Assembly (NCBI GenBank): GCA_002315275.1
Contig: DCGN01000073.1
Span: 1 to 7,614 of the forward strand
Direction of reading: 5' to 3'
From: Clostridiales bacterium UBA1777
GTDB lineage: Bacteria; Bacillota; Clostridia; Oscillospirales; Oscillospiraceae
Length of the DNA stretch: 7,614 bases
Made by a program: the position numbers and the translations under genes. The notes beneath the pieces were generated by a model. The model saw only the letters and a list, made by a program, of their open reading frames with translations. It ran no database searches and was not told where the DNA came from. Shown in pieces: positions 1-6,132 of this stretch; the first letter of the stretch is position 1; every line of letters begins with the position of its first letter.

Positions 1-35
1 TACCTCACAGATTTTTCATGCCCATAAAACCGGAA

Positions 36-69
36 ATGACCCCGGCATCCTCTCGGATACCGGGGTCAT
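36..69 (-). terminator. Rho-independent-type terminator of the ABC importer operon
   Basis: The arms ATGACCCCGG (36-45) and CCGGGGTCAT (60-69) are perfect 10-bp inverted repeats. Inside them, after one C/A mismatch, ATCC (47-50) and GGAT (55-58) add four more pairs around a TCTC loop. The hairpin begins about 30 nt past the stop codon of the binding-protein gene. On the minus strand the following bases are TTTCCGGTTTTA, so the T-tract is interrupted. The stem is strong but the tail is not ideal. On the plus strand there is no T-run directly after the stem. Confidence 0.85.
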
Positions 70-101
70 CATTGTTTAGAGATGTTCCTTGTTCTCAGAG
101 C

Positions 102-1127
102 TTAGAGAGCATCGATCCAATCGTCAACGGTGGAATCGTCAAACTTGTTGAGCTTGTTGAGGTAAAGGATGAGGCCGCCGTCATCGGAAACCTCAACGGT
201 GAGGCCATCAAAGCCGGGGATGTCGATGGTCTGGCCGGCCTCGAACTTGAACTCGCCCTTAACAGCTGCAACAGCAACGTAAGAGGAGACATAGCCGAGC
301 TCGATGGGGTTCCACAGGAAGGTTGCGGGAGCGACACCGCCGTGGATGTACTCAGCCATATCGTGTGCGAGGGTCAGGCCTGTCATCTTGAGTGTTGCAT
401 CCTTACCTTCGTCGATGATGCACTTAGCAACTGCGGGTGCGCCGTTCGTGGTGGGAACGATGACGCCCTTGAGGTCGGGATACTGGTCAATGAGAGCCTT
501 CATAACATCGTAGGACTTGGTGTAGTCGTCATCGCCGTAAACAACACCGACATACTCGATATTAGCATACTTGGAATCGTTCTTGAGAGCTTCCTCTATG
601 AAGGAGATCCAAAGGTTCTGGTTAGGAGCGGTTGCACCGGCAGAGACTATTGCGAGCTGGCCTTCGTAGCCCATTTCCTCTGCGATGAACTCAAGCTGGG
701 TCAGACCGATGACCTTTGCGGAAGCGGGCTCGATGTCGAGATCGCGGCCTGCTGCGTCGACCTTAGCGTCCCAGGAGAGGACGAGGATGCCGGCTTCTCT
801 TGCTTCGTTGCAGACATCAACAAGACCTGCTGCGTCATTTGCGGAAATGCAGAGTACATCAACGCCCTGGTCGATGTAGTTGCGGATGATACGCTCCTGG
901 CCGTCGTTGGAGCTGTCATCGGGACCGTCGTGCATGAACTCGAAGCCGAGCTCATCTGCTGCCTTCTGGAAACCGGTGACACCGGCCTGGAAGTACGCAT
1001 TGCCGGACTGCTTGTAGACAACGCCGATGGTTATGGTGTCATCTGCCGCTTTCTTTGCGGACGAGCCGCAGGCGCACAGTGCAAATACCATGCACAGCGC
1101 AAGGGTAAGAGCGAGGATTTTTTTCAT
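102..1127 (-). CDS. CUT2-type sugar ABC transporter substrate-binding lipoprotein (RhaS/LsrB-like)
   Basis: The 341-residue product is a periplasmic-binding-protein-like lipoprotein of the Peripla_BP_4 type, anchored outside the membrane and delivering a sugar or sugar-like ligand to the two permeases encoded just upstream. Residues 1-19 are a signal peptide (MKK, then a hydrophobic run) with lipobox LCAC and the lipidated Cys at 20. Two alpha/beta lobes follow. Family landmarks are the DGP motif near 67, ISAND near 94, SWD at 118-120, NQN at 169-171, VYGDD near 196, PTT at 225-227 and a later LWNP. Aligned by eye to LsrB, the pocket positions read K39, D120, N169, Q170, P225 and T227. LsrB has Lys, Asp, Asp, Gln, Pro and Ala, so two of six differ, and both differences match what I recall of RhaS (rhamnose) proteins. 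The ATG at 1127 is preferred because GGAGG lies 5 nt upstream and the signal peptide starts there. An in-frame ATG at 1157 lacks such a site. The class is certain; the ligand is not. Confidence 0.93.
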   Translation of the reverse strand: MKKILALTLALCMVFALCACGSSAKKAADDTITIGVVYKQSGNAYFQAGVTGFQKAADELGFEFMHDGPDDSSNDGQERIIRNYIDQGVDVLCISANDAAGLVDVCNEAREAGILVLSWDAKVDAAGRDLDIEPASAKVIGLTQLEFIAEEMGYEGQLAIVSAGATAPNQNLWISFIEEALKNDSKYANIEYVGVVYGDDDYTKSYDVMKALIDQYPDLKGVIVPTTNGAPAVAKCIIDEGKDATLKMTGLTLAHDMAEYIHGGVAPATFLWNPIELGYVSSYVAVAAVKGEFKFEAGQTIDIPGFDGLTVEVSDDGGLILYLNKLNKFDDSTVDDWIDAL

Positions 1128-1132
1128 GTTTG

Positions 1133-1137
1133 CCTCC
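1133..1137 (-). promoter_or_regulatory. Ribosome binding site that fixes the binding-protein start
   Basis: On the minus strand GGAGG lies 5 nt before the ATG at 1127. It decides between that ATG and an in-frame ATG ten codons upstream (1157), which has only A/T-rich sequence and a small hairpin before it. A strong, independent site also fits high translation of the binding protein compared with the membrane subunits. Confidence 0.8.
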
Positions 1138-1159
1138 AAAAATAAAATTTTATGCATAT

Positions 1160-1172
1160 CAGCTTTTCGCTG
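1160..1172 (-). other. Small intercistronic stem-loop after permease 2
   Basis: Read on the minus strand, CAGC-GAAAA-GCTG forms a 4-bp stem directly behind the TAA of permease 2 (1173-1175). The 45-nt gap it sits in is the only sizeable gap inside the operon. It could act as an RNA processing or 3'-end stabilising element between the membrane genes and the binding-protein gene, but the stem is short and this is inference. It has no T-tract immediately after it, so termination here is unlikely to be strong. Confidence 0.3.
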
Positions 1173-2243
1173 TTATGTCTGATTAGATGTGGATGATGGT
1201 ATATCCACATGCTGCTTGCGCAGCCTCTTTTTAGTTGCGATATCCTCGATAACATTCGGTATGAGCGATGCGAGGATAAGCACTATACCGACTGCGAGGT
1301 TGACCGTACTGTCAGAGAATCCGAACAGCGTACCGAGACCCTTTTTCATAACGCCGAAAATGACTACCGAGAGCACAACTCCTATAACGTTGCCCTTGCC
1401 GCCGTCCGTAGAGAAGCCGCCGAGTACCGCAACGGCTATCGCGTACATCTCATAGCCCTGCATTGCATCGGCTCTGACTGTGGCGGATGCGCAGCCCACA
1501 TAGAACAGTGAGGACACCGCAGCCATAAGACCGCATATCATAAACATAAGAAGCTCGAAGCGGTCTACTCTGATGCCGCTGTACAGTGCTGCCGTTCTGT
1601 TCTCTCCGATGGCAAACAGCTTACGCCCTCCTGTTGTCTTGTGCAGGAATATATAAAAAACAACCGCAAAGCCGAGAAACCAGAAAATTATTGTCGGAAC
1701 AGAGATACCGCCGAGTTTAACCGAACCGCTGTAGAGATTTTTCAGAAGATTCCACGTATTATCGTTCTCGAACTTGAGCGTATCGCCGCCGAGGAACAGA
1801 TAACAGAAGCCTCTGTAGAAAAGCATCGTGCCGAGTGTTACTATCATGGGAAAGAGCTCACGGAACCGTGTAATAAGGAAGCCGTTCAGCAGTCCGCACA
1901 ATGAGCCTGTAGCAAGGCAGGCAATGATTGCTATTGCGAAGGCTGCGCCGTTTGCCGTTCCTCCGTTTACAAGCGCCCTGTACATCACACCCATGACCGC
2001 AGCCGAGAGCGTCGCGCTCGCACCGACGGAGATGTCTATATCGCCCATGCCGAGAATAAGCGCCATGCCGAGTGCCATGAAGCTGTAGAGCATATATACG
2101 CTCATTCCGCTGAGCATCTTCGCCATGTTAAAAACATCCTTGCCTCTTGCGCTGTCCTTGGCCTCAAAGACTATCCACAATATTGCCAGAAGGATAATAA
2201 GCATGATCTCCCATGCATAGGATCTCAGTTTACCGTTTTTCAT
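1173..2243 (-). CDS. CUT2-type sugar ABC transporter permease 2
   Basis: The 356-residue integral membrane protein belongs to the BPD_transp_2 family, forming half of the translocation channel with the permease encoded upstream. It is mostly hydrophobic, with roughly eight to ten membrane segments. The first is near residues 11-26. The family motif GDIDISVG lies at 67-74. The cytoplasmic loop that contacts the ATPase is visible as GGRKLFAIGEN at 205-215, followed by AALYSG. A second conserved loop reads LGGFSTDGGKGN. The C-terminus is a short basic, then polar tail. The ATG at 2243 overlaps the TGA of the preceding permease as ATGA, and AAGGAGAG lies upstream (GGAG 8 nt before the ATG). That implies translational coupling and fixes the start. 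An open frame runs 87 codons further upstream, but only through the other permease gene out of frame. Its position corresponds to LsrD/RhaQ-type second permeases; substrate specificity cannot be read from it. Confidence 0.92.
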   Translation of the reverse strand: MKNGKLRSYAWEIMLIILLAILWIVFEAKDSARGKDVFNMAKMLSGMSVYMLYSFMALGMALILGMGDIDISVGASATLSAAVMGVMYRALVNGGTANGAAFAIAIIACLATGSLCGLLNGFLITRFRELFPMIVTLGTMLFYRGFCYLFLGGDTLKFENDNTWNLLKNLYSGSVKLGGISVPTIIFWFLGFAVVFYIFLHKTTGGRKLFAIGENRTAALYSGIRVDRFELLMFMICGLMAAVSSLFYVGCASATVRADAMQGYEMYAIAVAVLGGFSTDGGKGNVIGVVLSVVIFGVMKKGLGTLFGFSDSTVNLAVGIVLILASLIPNVIEDIATKKRLRKQHVDIPSSTSNQT

Positions 2244-3250
2244 TTCGCACTCTCCTTCAGCTTCTTGCGCTTTTCCGAAACACGCTGCAATACAACGTTG
2301 AGCAGGATCGCCGCGAGAATCAGAATGCCCTTGAAAAACTCCTTCATCATAGTTGCATCCATAAACAGCTGCGGGATGGCGCTGTCTATTGTGGCTATGA
2401 GCACCGCTCCTATCACAACGCCGACCATCTTGCCGTAGCCGCCCATGACGGAAACACCGCCGAGAACGCAGGCTGCAATAACATACATTTCTCCGCCGTT
2501 GCACGCGCCCTTTTCTATGGCGTTGTACTCGGCAAGACGCATGATGCCGGCCATGCCCGCCGTCGCGCCGCAGATAACGTGAGCAAGTATCTTAGTGGCA
2601 TTTACGTTGACGCCGCGCATCATTGCCGCCTCAGTGTTGGAGCCTACGGCGTATAACGATCTGCCCGTCTTTGAATACTTGAGAAAGACTCCTATCAGCA
2701 GAACGACCGCGAAGGTTATATATACTATAAGAGGAAGGCCGAGCACCTTGACGAGAATAAAGTCCTTAAAGGAGTCGGCGAGGTCAATTCTTGCGATTTT
2801 ATCCATGCCGAGGATAAAATCCATCGGTATGAGCGCTCTGCACATATATGTCATTCCGAGTGTCACAATAATCGGGAGCACACGCCCGCGGCTCATCAGT
2901 ACACCCGTCAGCAGGCCGACACATGCGCCTATACCTATGCCGACAGCAAACATCATGACTGTTGACTGTATATAACCGTCTCTCATCAGCACTCCCGCGA
3001 CAGCTGCCGAAAGCTCCAGCACTGCGGCCACGGAAATATCTATCGAGCCTACAAGCAGAACGCACAGCATACCTGTCGCCATGACGAGGTTGAGAGAGCA
3101 GTTCTTGAGGATGTTGATATAGTTGTTTTCAAAGTAGCCCGGGATTTTTACTCCGACCGTCACTATAAACAGAGCGAGGATTACGAGCATCGGAGCCTCT
3201 CTGTGCTCCATGAAAAAATCAAGTACGGAGAATTTCTTCCTGTTTTTCAC
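2240..3250 (-). CDS. CUT2-type sugar ABC transporter permease 1
   Basis: The 336-residue membrane permease of the BPD_transp_2 family is the partner of the following permease, with which it should make a heterodimeric channel. Its N-terminus is basic (MKNRKK), followed by membrane segments beginning near residue 20. The family signature is GSIDIS at 68-73. The ATPase-contact loop reads TGRSLYAVGSNTEAA at 195-209, and a later loop reads GGVSVMGGYGK. The C-terminal tail is rich in Lys and Arg, which fits the cytoplasmic side. The start is GTG at 3250, two nucleotides after the TAA of the ATPase gene. AAGGAG, with the GTG 8 nt beyond it, is embedded in the last codons of that gene, so translation is probably coupled. 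Its stop shares bases with the next start codon. It matches LsrC/RhaP-type permeases in position; class assignment is firm, substrate is not. Confidence 0.92.
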   Translation of the reverse strand: MKNRKKFSVLDFFMEHREAPMLVILALFIVTVGVKIPGYFENNYINILKNCSLNLVMATGMLCVLLVGSIDISVAAVLELSAAVAGVLMRDGYIQSTVMMFAVGIGIGACVGLLTGVLMSRGRVLPIIVTLGMTYMCRALIPMDFILGMDKIARIDLADSFKDFILVKVLGLPLIVYITFAVVLLIGVFLKYSKTGRSLYAVGSNTEAAMMRGVNVNATKILAHVICGATAGMAGIMRLAEYNAIEKGACNGGEMYVIAACVLGGVSVMGGYGKMVGVVIGAVLIATIDSAIPQLFMDATMMKEFFKGILILAAILLNVVLQRVSEKRKKLKESAK

Positions 3251-3252
3251 CT

Positions 3253-4758
3253 TTACTGCTCCTTATCAGAATTCGTATCCATAGCTGCCTTGAGTATTTC
3301 CTCCTGCGTCAGCCCCTTGGCCGGAAATTCCTTAGTTATCCGTCCCTCGCACATTACATATATCCTATCGGACATATTCATGATCTCCGGCATTTCGGAT
3401 GAGATCATCACGATTCCTATGCCCTGAGCGACAAGGTCGTTCATAAGGCGGTATATCTGCGCCTTGGATCCAACGTCAACGCCCTTTGTCGGCTCGTCGA
3501 GGACTATTATCTTCGACTCTGCGGCAAGCTGCTTACCGATAACGACCTTCTGCTGGTTGCCTCCTGAGAGAGCGCCCGAATGCGTCTCGACGTCGGGAGC
3601 CTTTATCGCAAGAAGCTCCTTCATGCTGTTGGATATTTTGTGCTCCTTCGCATCGGAGATAAAGAGCTTATTTACGCATTTATCTATAATGGGAAGAGAG
3701 ATGTTGTGGTTTATCGACCAGTTCAGATGAAGCCCCTGCTTTTTTCTGTCCTCCGGAAGCCATCCGAGTGTCAAATCCATCATGCTGTGCGGAGAGCGCT
3801 TTTTCTTTGCCTCCTTGCCGTTGATGAACACCTTGCCGGAGTCGGCCTTCGTGATGCCGAATATAGCCTCAATAACCTCCGTGCGCCCTGCGCCGACAAG
3901 CCCCGTAATACCGACTATCTCGCCGGCATGAAGGTTGAAGCTGACATTTTTGAAATATCCCTCGCGGGACAGGTTTTCAACGCGGAGAATCTCTTCTCCT
4001 ATCTTCGGCTCGCGTTTCGGGAAGAAATCGCCTATCTCATGGCCAACCATGTGCTTTACAAGGATGGATTCATCTACCTCGTCAATATTCCATGTGCCGA
4101 TATAATGCGCATCGCGGAATACCGTTGTCCTGTCGGCAAGGCCGAATATATCCTCAAAGCGATGGGATATAAGGATGATTGCAACGCCCTTATCGCGTAG
4201 CTGGCGAGCTATATCGTACAGCTCCTCGCTCTCGCGCTTAGACAGCGCTGCTGTCGGCTCATCCATAATAAGAATGCGGGCATTCTGCGACAGCGCCTTA
4301 GCTATCTCCACGAGCTGCTGCTGTGCAACGGACAGCGAGCCCACCGAGGCCGTGGCAGAAAAACTCGCGCCGATACTGTCGAGTATTTTCTGTGCCTCGC
4401 GGTTAGCCTTTGTCCAGTTGATAAAGGGGCCTATTTTGAACTCATGGCCTATGTAAATGTTCTCCGCAACGGAGAGATCGGGATAGGAGGCGGGGTGCTG
4501 ATAGATAGCAGCCACGCCGTGCTTCTGTGCAACGAGAGGATTGTGCATGACGATCTTTTCGCCGTTGAGTATTATCTCTCCGCCGTCCGGCTGATGCACT
4601 CCCGTGAGCACCTTGATAAACGTGGATTTTCCCGCGCCGTTTTCTCCGACGATCGCGTGAATCTCACCTGTTTTCAGGTTAAAGCTCACATCGTCCAAAG
4701 CCTTTGTGCCCGGGAAAATTTTCGTTATGTGGTTCATTTCCAGCAGGTAATTTGCCAT
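3253..4758 (-). CDS. CUT2-type sugar ABC transporter double ATP-binding protein (RbsA/LsrA/RhaT-like)
   Basis: The 501-residue cytoplasmic ATPase has two fused nucleotide-binding domains and powers uptake through the two permeases. Domain 1 (about 1-240) has Walker A GENGAGKST at 38-46, Q-loop Q87, signature LSVAQ at 142-146, Walker B with D166-E167 and the switch His at 199. Domain 2 (about 255-501) has a degenerate Walker A, GLVGAGRTE at 286-294, with Arg where the Lys belongs. It also has signature LSGGNQQ at 397-403, Walker B D421-E422, and Ser453-Ser454 where the switch His would be. One normal and one degenerate site is the usual arrangement in RbsA-type proteins, so this is not a defect. 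LSVAQQQ in domain 1 resembles rhamnose/AI-2 and ribose family members. The ATG at 4758 is chosen because TAGGAG lies 7 nt upstream; a TTG at 4779 is in frame but would contain that site. It is the first gene of the operon. Confidence 0.96.
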   Translation of the reverse strand: MANYLLEMNHITKIFPGTKALDDVSFNLKTGEIHAIVGENGAGKSTFIKVLTGVHQPDGGEIILNGEKIVMHNPLVAQKHGVAAIYQHPASYPDLSVAENIYIGHEFKIGPFINWTKANREAQKILDSIGASFSATASVGSLSVAQQQLVEIAKALSQNARILIMDEPTAALSKRESEELYDIARQLRDKGVAIILISHRFEDIFGLADRTTVFRDAHYIGTWNIDEVDESILVKHMVGHEIGDFFPKREPKIGEEILRVENLSREGYFKNVSFNLHAGEIVGITGLVGAGRTEVIEAIFGITKADSGKVFINGKEAKKKRSPHSMMDLTLGWLPEDRKKQGLHLNWSINHNISLPIIDKCVNKLFISDAKEHKISNSMKELLAIKAPDVETHSGALSGGNQQKVVIGKQLAAESKIIVLDEPTKGVDVGSKAQIYRLMNDLVAQGIGIVMISSEMPEIMNMSDRIYVMCEGRITKEFPAKGLTQEEILKAAMDTNSDKEQ

Positions 4759-4765
4759 TGTACAG

Positions 4766-4771
4766 CTCCTA
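4766..4771 (-). promoter_or_regulatory. Ribosome binding site that fixes the ATPase start
   Basis: TAGGAG on the minus strand lies 7 nt before the ATG at 4758. It lies inside the coding frame if the upstream TTG (4779) is used, so the ATG at 4758 is the better start. The resulting N-terminus, MANYLLEMNHITK, is typical of sugar ATPases. Confidence 0.8.
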
Positions 4772-4806
4772 CCAATCAAAGAAAGTCATTTATTTATGTT
4801 TTTTAT

Positions 4807-4835
4807 ATAATAACATGCAGCTAATAAAATGTAAA
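4807..4835 (-). promoter_or_regulatory. Promoter of the ABC importer operon
   Basis: On the minus strand TTTACA (4835-4830) and TATTAT (4812-4807) each match five of six bases of the -35 and -10 consensus. The spacer is exactly 17 nt and ends in TGT, giving an extended -10 (TGnTATTAT). Transcription would start near 4800, leaving an A/T-rich leader of about 40 nt before the ATPase ATG. No attenuator or riboswitch fits in that leader. Confidence 0.75.
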
Positions 4836-4934
4836 GATACGTTAATTTTTTAGCGGGGTTTAACTCCGTCTCAAGCTGATTATCCCCCACCGTTCGATAG
4901 TCTGGCATTCGTTTCGGCGTAGGGAGCATCTCAC
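4836..4934. other. Spacer between the divergent promoters
   Basis: About 100 bases separate the two -35 boxes, and no gene fits in them. The only symmetric element seen is CGGGG-TTTAA-CTCCG (4854-4868), a 5-bp imperfect inverted repeat about 19 bp upstream of the importer -35 box. It could be an operator, but one arm carries a mismatch and no regulator gene is in view. No clear catabolite-response (cre) consensus was found. Confidence 0.3.
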
Positions 4935-4963
4935 TTGAAAAATCGCAAATGCCGTGATAATAT
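4935..4963 (+). promoter_or_regulatory. Promoter of the 2-hydroxyacid dehydrogenase gene
   Basis: TTGAAA (4935-4940) and TAATAT (4958-4963) are separated by 17 nt, with TGA immediately before the -10, as in extended -10 promoters. GATAAT (4956-4961... read as G-A-TAAT at 4956-4961) is an alternative -10 with a 15-nt spacer. Either way transcription should start near 4970, leaving about 40 nt before the GTG at 5012. Confidence 0.65.
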
Positions 4964-4998
4964 TAAGCGTACACTGATGTGTGCCGCCATAAAAAAAC

Positions 4999-5002
4999 GA
5001 GG
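4999..5002 (+). promoter_or_regulatory. Ribosome binding site that favours the GTG at 5012
   Basis: GAGG lies 9 nt before the GTG at 5012. The earlier in-frame GTG at 4979 has no purine-rich site and would sit only about 10 nt from the predicted transcript start. The match is modest, so the start rests on both this site and the family N-terminus. Confidence 0.55.
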
Positions 5003-5011
5003 TTTGCTGCC

Positions 5012-5968
5012 GTGAAAAAAATACTTGTTACCGTCCCCTGCGATGAAGAATACAGGCAAAGCCTTCGGGAGAGTGCTCCCGATTACGAATTTGAATTTTC
5101 GGACAGAGCGACTGCCACCGCAGAGCAGATTTCTTCCGCCTGCATCATACTCGGCAATGTTCCGGCAAGCAGGATAAGCTGCTCACCTGAGCTTCGGTGG
5201 CTTCAGCTCTCCTCCTCCGGAGCAGATGCCTATGTGAAGGAGGGCATCCTCTCGCCCGATACCATTCTCACCAGCTCCACCGGTGCCTACGGCAAGGCTG
5301 TGGCGGAGCATCTCTTCGCCGTCACACTGTCCCTAATGAAAAAGCTTCATCTCTACCGTGATAAGCAGCACGAACACTGCTGGGCGGATATGGGCTATGT
5401 AAGCTCACTCGCCGATGCCACCGTGCTTGTGGTCGGCACGGGAGATATCGGTCTCGCGTATGCCAAGCTCTGCAAGCTGATGGGTGCAAGGGTTATCGGC
5501 GTGCGGCGGAGACCGGGCGGGCTGCCTGAGTATATGGACGAGATTCACCTCGCCTCGGAGCTTGACGGGCTTCTGCCCGAAGCAGACATCGTCGCCTCCT
5601 TCCTGCCCGGAAGTCGGGAGACAAACGGATTATTCAGTATCGACAGGCTTATGAAAATGAAGCCCGGTGCCTTCTTCGTGAACGGCGGCAGGGGCAATGT
5701 AGTGAGCCCCAATGACCTTTTGCTTGCTCTACACGAGGGCATCATTGCCGGTGCCGGCGTGGACGTTTTCGAGACTGAGCCGCTCCCCGCCGGACATCCT
5801 CTTTGGGACGAGCCGAGGCTCATCGTCACACCTCATGTGGCAGGTGATGACCATCTCGAAGAGACCTTTGATAACGTGCGCCGTATCATTCTTGAAAACC
5901 TGCGTGCATATTTGAACGGCGGAGAACTCAAAAGCGTCGTCGACCGCAGCAGCGGCTATTGCGTATAA
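5012..5968 (+). CDS. D-2-hydroxyacid dehydrogenase, NAD(P)-dependent
   Basis: The 318-residue cytoplasmic oxidoreductase of the D-isomer-specific 2-hydroxyacid dehydrogenase family interconverts a 2-oxoacid and its D-2-hydroxyacid. The substrate-binding half is split (about 1-95 and 285-318) around the coenzyme domain. The nucleotide motif is GTGDIG at 142-147. The catalytic trio is complete: R227 in GGRGN, E256 in ETEPLP and H275 in TPHVAG. A substrate-loop motif, LSSSGAD, lies at 66-72. After the second coenzyme strand the sequence is GVRRRPG (163-169) with no acidic residue, which favours NADP(H) over NAD(H); that is inference. The start is taken as GTG at 5012, giving MKKILVTVP, the usual first strand; a GTG at 4979 adds 11 residues without a good ribosome site. 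It is transcribed away from the importer from its own promoter, so it may or may not act on the imported compound. It could be a glyoxylate/hydroxypyruvate-reductase-like enzyme; the exact substrate is unknown. Confidence 0.92.
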   Translation: MKKILVTVPCDEEYRQSLRESAPDYEFEFSDRATATAEQISSACIILGNVPASRISCSPELRWLQLSSSGADAYVKEGILSPDTILTSSTGAYGKAVAEHLFAVTLSLMKKLHLYRDKQHEHCWADMGYVSSLADATVLVVGTGDIGLAYAKLCKLMGARVIGVRRRPGGLPEYMDEIHLASELDGLLPEADIVASFLPGSRETNGLFSIDRLMKMKPGAFFVNGGRGNVVSPNDLLLALHEGIIAGAGVDVFETEPLPAGHPLWDEPRLIVTPHVAGDDHLEETFDNVRRIILENLRAYLNGGELKSVVDRSSGYCV

Positions 5969-6132
5969 GCCCTTCGGGGTGCATAAGCATTATACAAAAG
6001 GCGGTTAATGTGCAGGTTGCCTGATTCGGATAAAGAAAAACAAGTGTGACTATGATTCTGCCCCGGGAAAGGAGCGTTCATAGTCACACTTTCTTAGTTT
6101 AATGCAGATGCGTTTTTTCATCCGCTTGATTG
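5969..6132. other. Intergenic region between convergent genes
   Basis: No coding frame of note is present. A small CCC-TTCG-GGG hairpin sits just after the dehydrogenase stop (within 5969-5985), and the main terminator hairpin lies at 6042-6091. Nearer the hydrolase stop there is a weak GATG/CATC stem (6107-6122). Nothing resembles a known RNA gene. Confidence 0.5.
6042..6091. terminator. Probable bidirectional terminator between convergent genes
   Basis: AAGTGTGACTATGA (6042-6055) and TCATAGTCACACTT (6078-6091) are perfect 14-bp inverted repeats around a 22-nt loop. On the minus strand the stem is followed, after one G, by TTTTTCTTT, a good T-tract ending the hydrolase gene about 40 nt beyond its stop. 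On the plus strand it is followed by TCTTAGTTT, a weaker tail serving the dehydrogenase gene. The long loop is somewhat unusual for an intrinsic terminator. Confidence 0.8.

Noticed and set aside
18..1145. A 375-codon open frame on the plus strand, opposite the binding-protein gene
   Set aside because: It lies almost wholly antisense to a gene of certain family, shows no recognisable domain, has no good ribosome site, and is explained by codon bias of the true gene leaving the antisense frame free of stops.
2244..2504. An 87-codon upstream extension of permease 2
   Set aside because: It runs out of frame through the end of permease 1, is rich in Arg, Cys and His unlike a membrane protein, and the ATG at 2243 has a good ribosome site and ATGA coupling.
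3580..4200. A 206-codon plus-strand frame opposite the ATPase gene
   Set aside because: It is antisense to strongly conserved Walker and signature motifs and its translation shows no family features.
102..4758. Naming the operon lsrACDB (autoinducer-2 uptake)
   Set aside because: The gene order fits, but two of six pocket residues differ and no lsrK, lsrF or lsrG partner is present in the window.
4769..4789. A six-codon leader frame (MTFFDW, stop) before the ATPase gene on the minus strand, its stop overlapping the ribosome site
   Set aside because: It has no ribosome site and starts only about 11 nt from the predicted transcript start; a chance reading frame in A/T-rich leader is more likely.
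4979..5011. An 11-residue N-terminal extension of the dehydrogenase from a GTG at 4979
   Set aside because: No ribosome site, too close to the predicted transcript start, and the family normally begins at the strand coded from 5012.
5545..5829. A 94-codon minus-strand frame inside the dehydrogenase gene
   Set aside because: Antisense to the catalytic half of a well-conserved enzyme, with low-complexity Ser/Pro composition typical of a shadow frame.
6000..6023. A possible AGGCGGTT/GGTTGCCT hairpin downstream of the dehydrogenase
   Set aside because: Half of the pairs would be G-U wobbles and no T-tract follows; the hairpin at 6042-6091 is far stronger.
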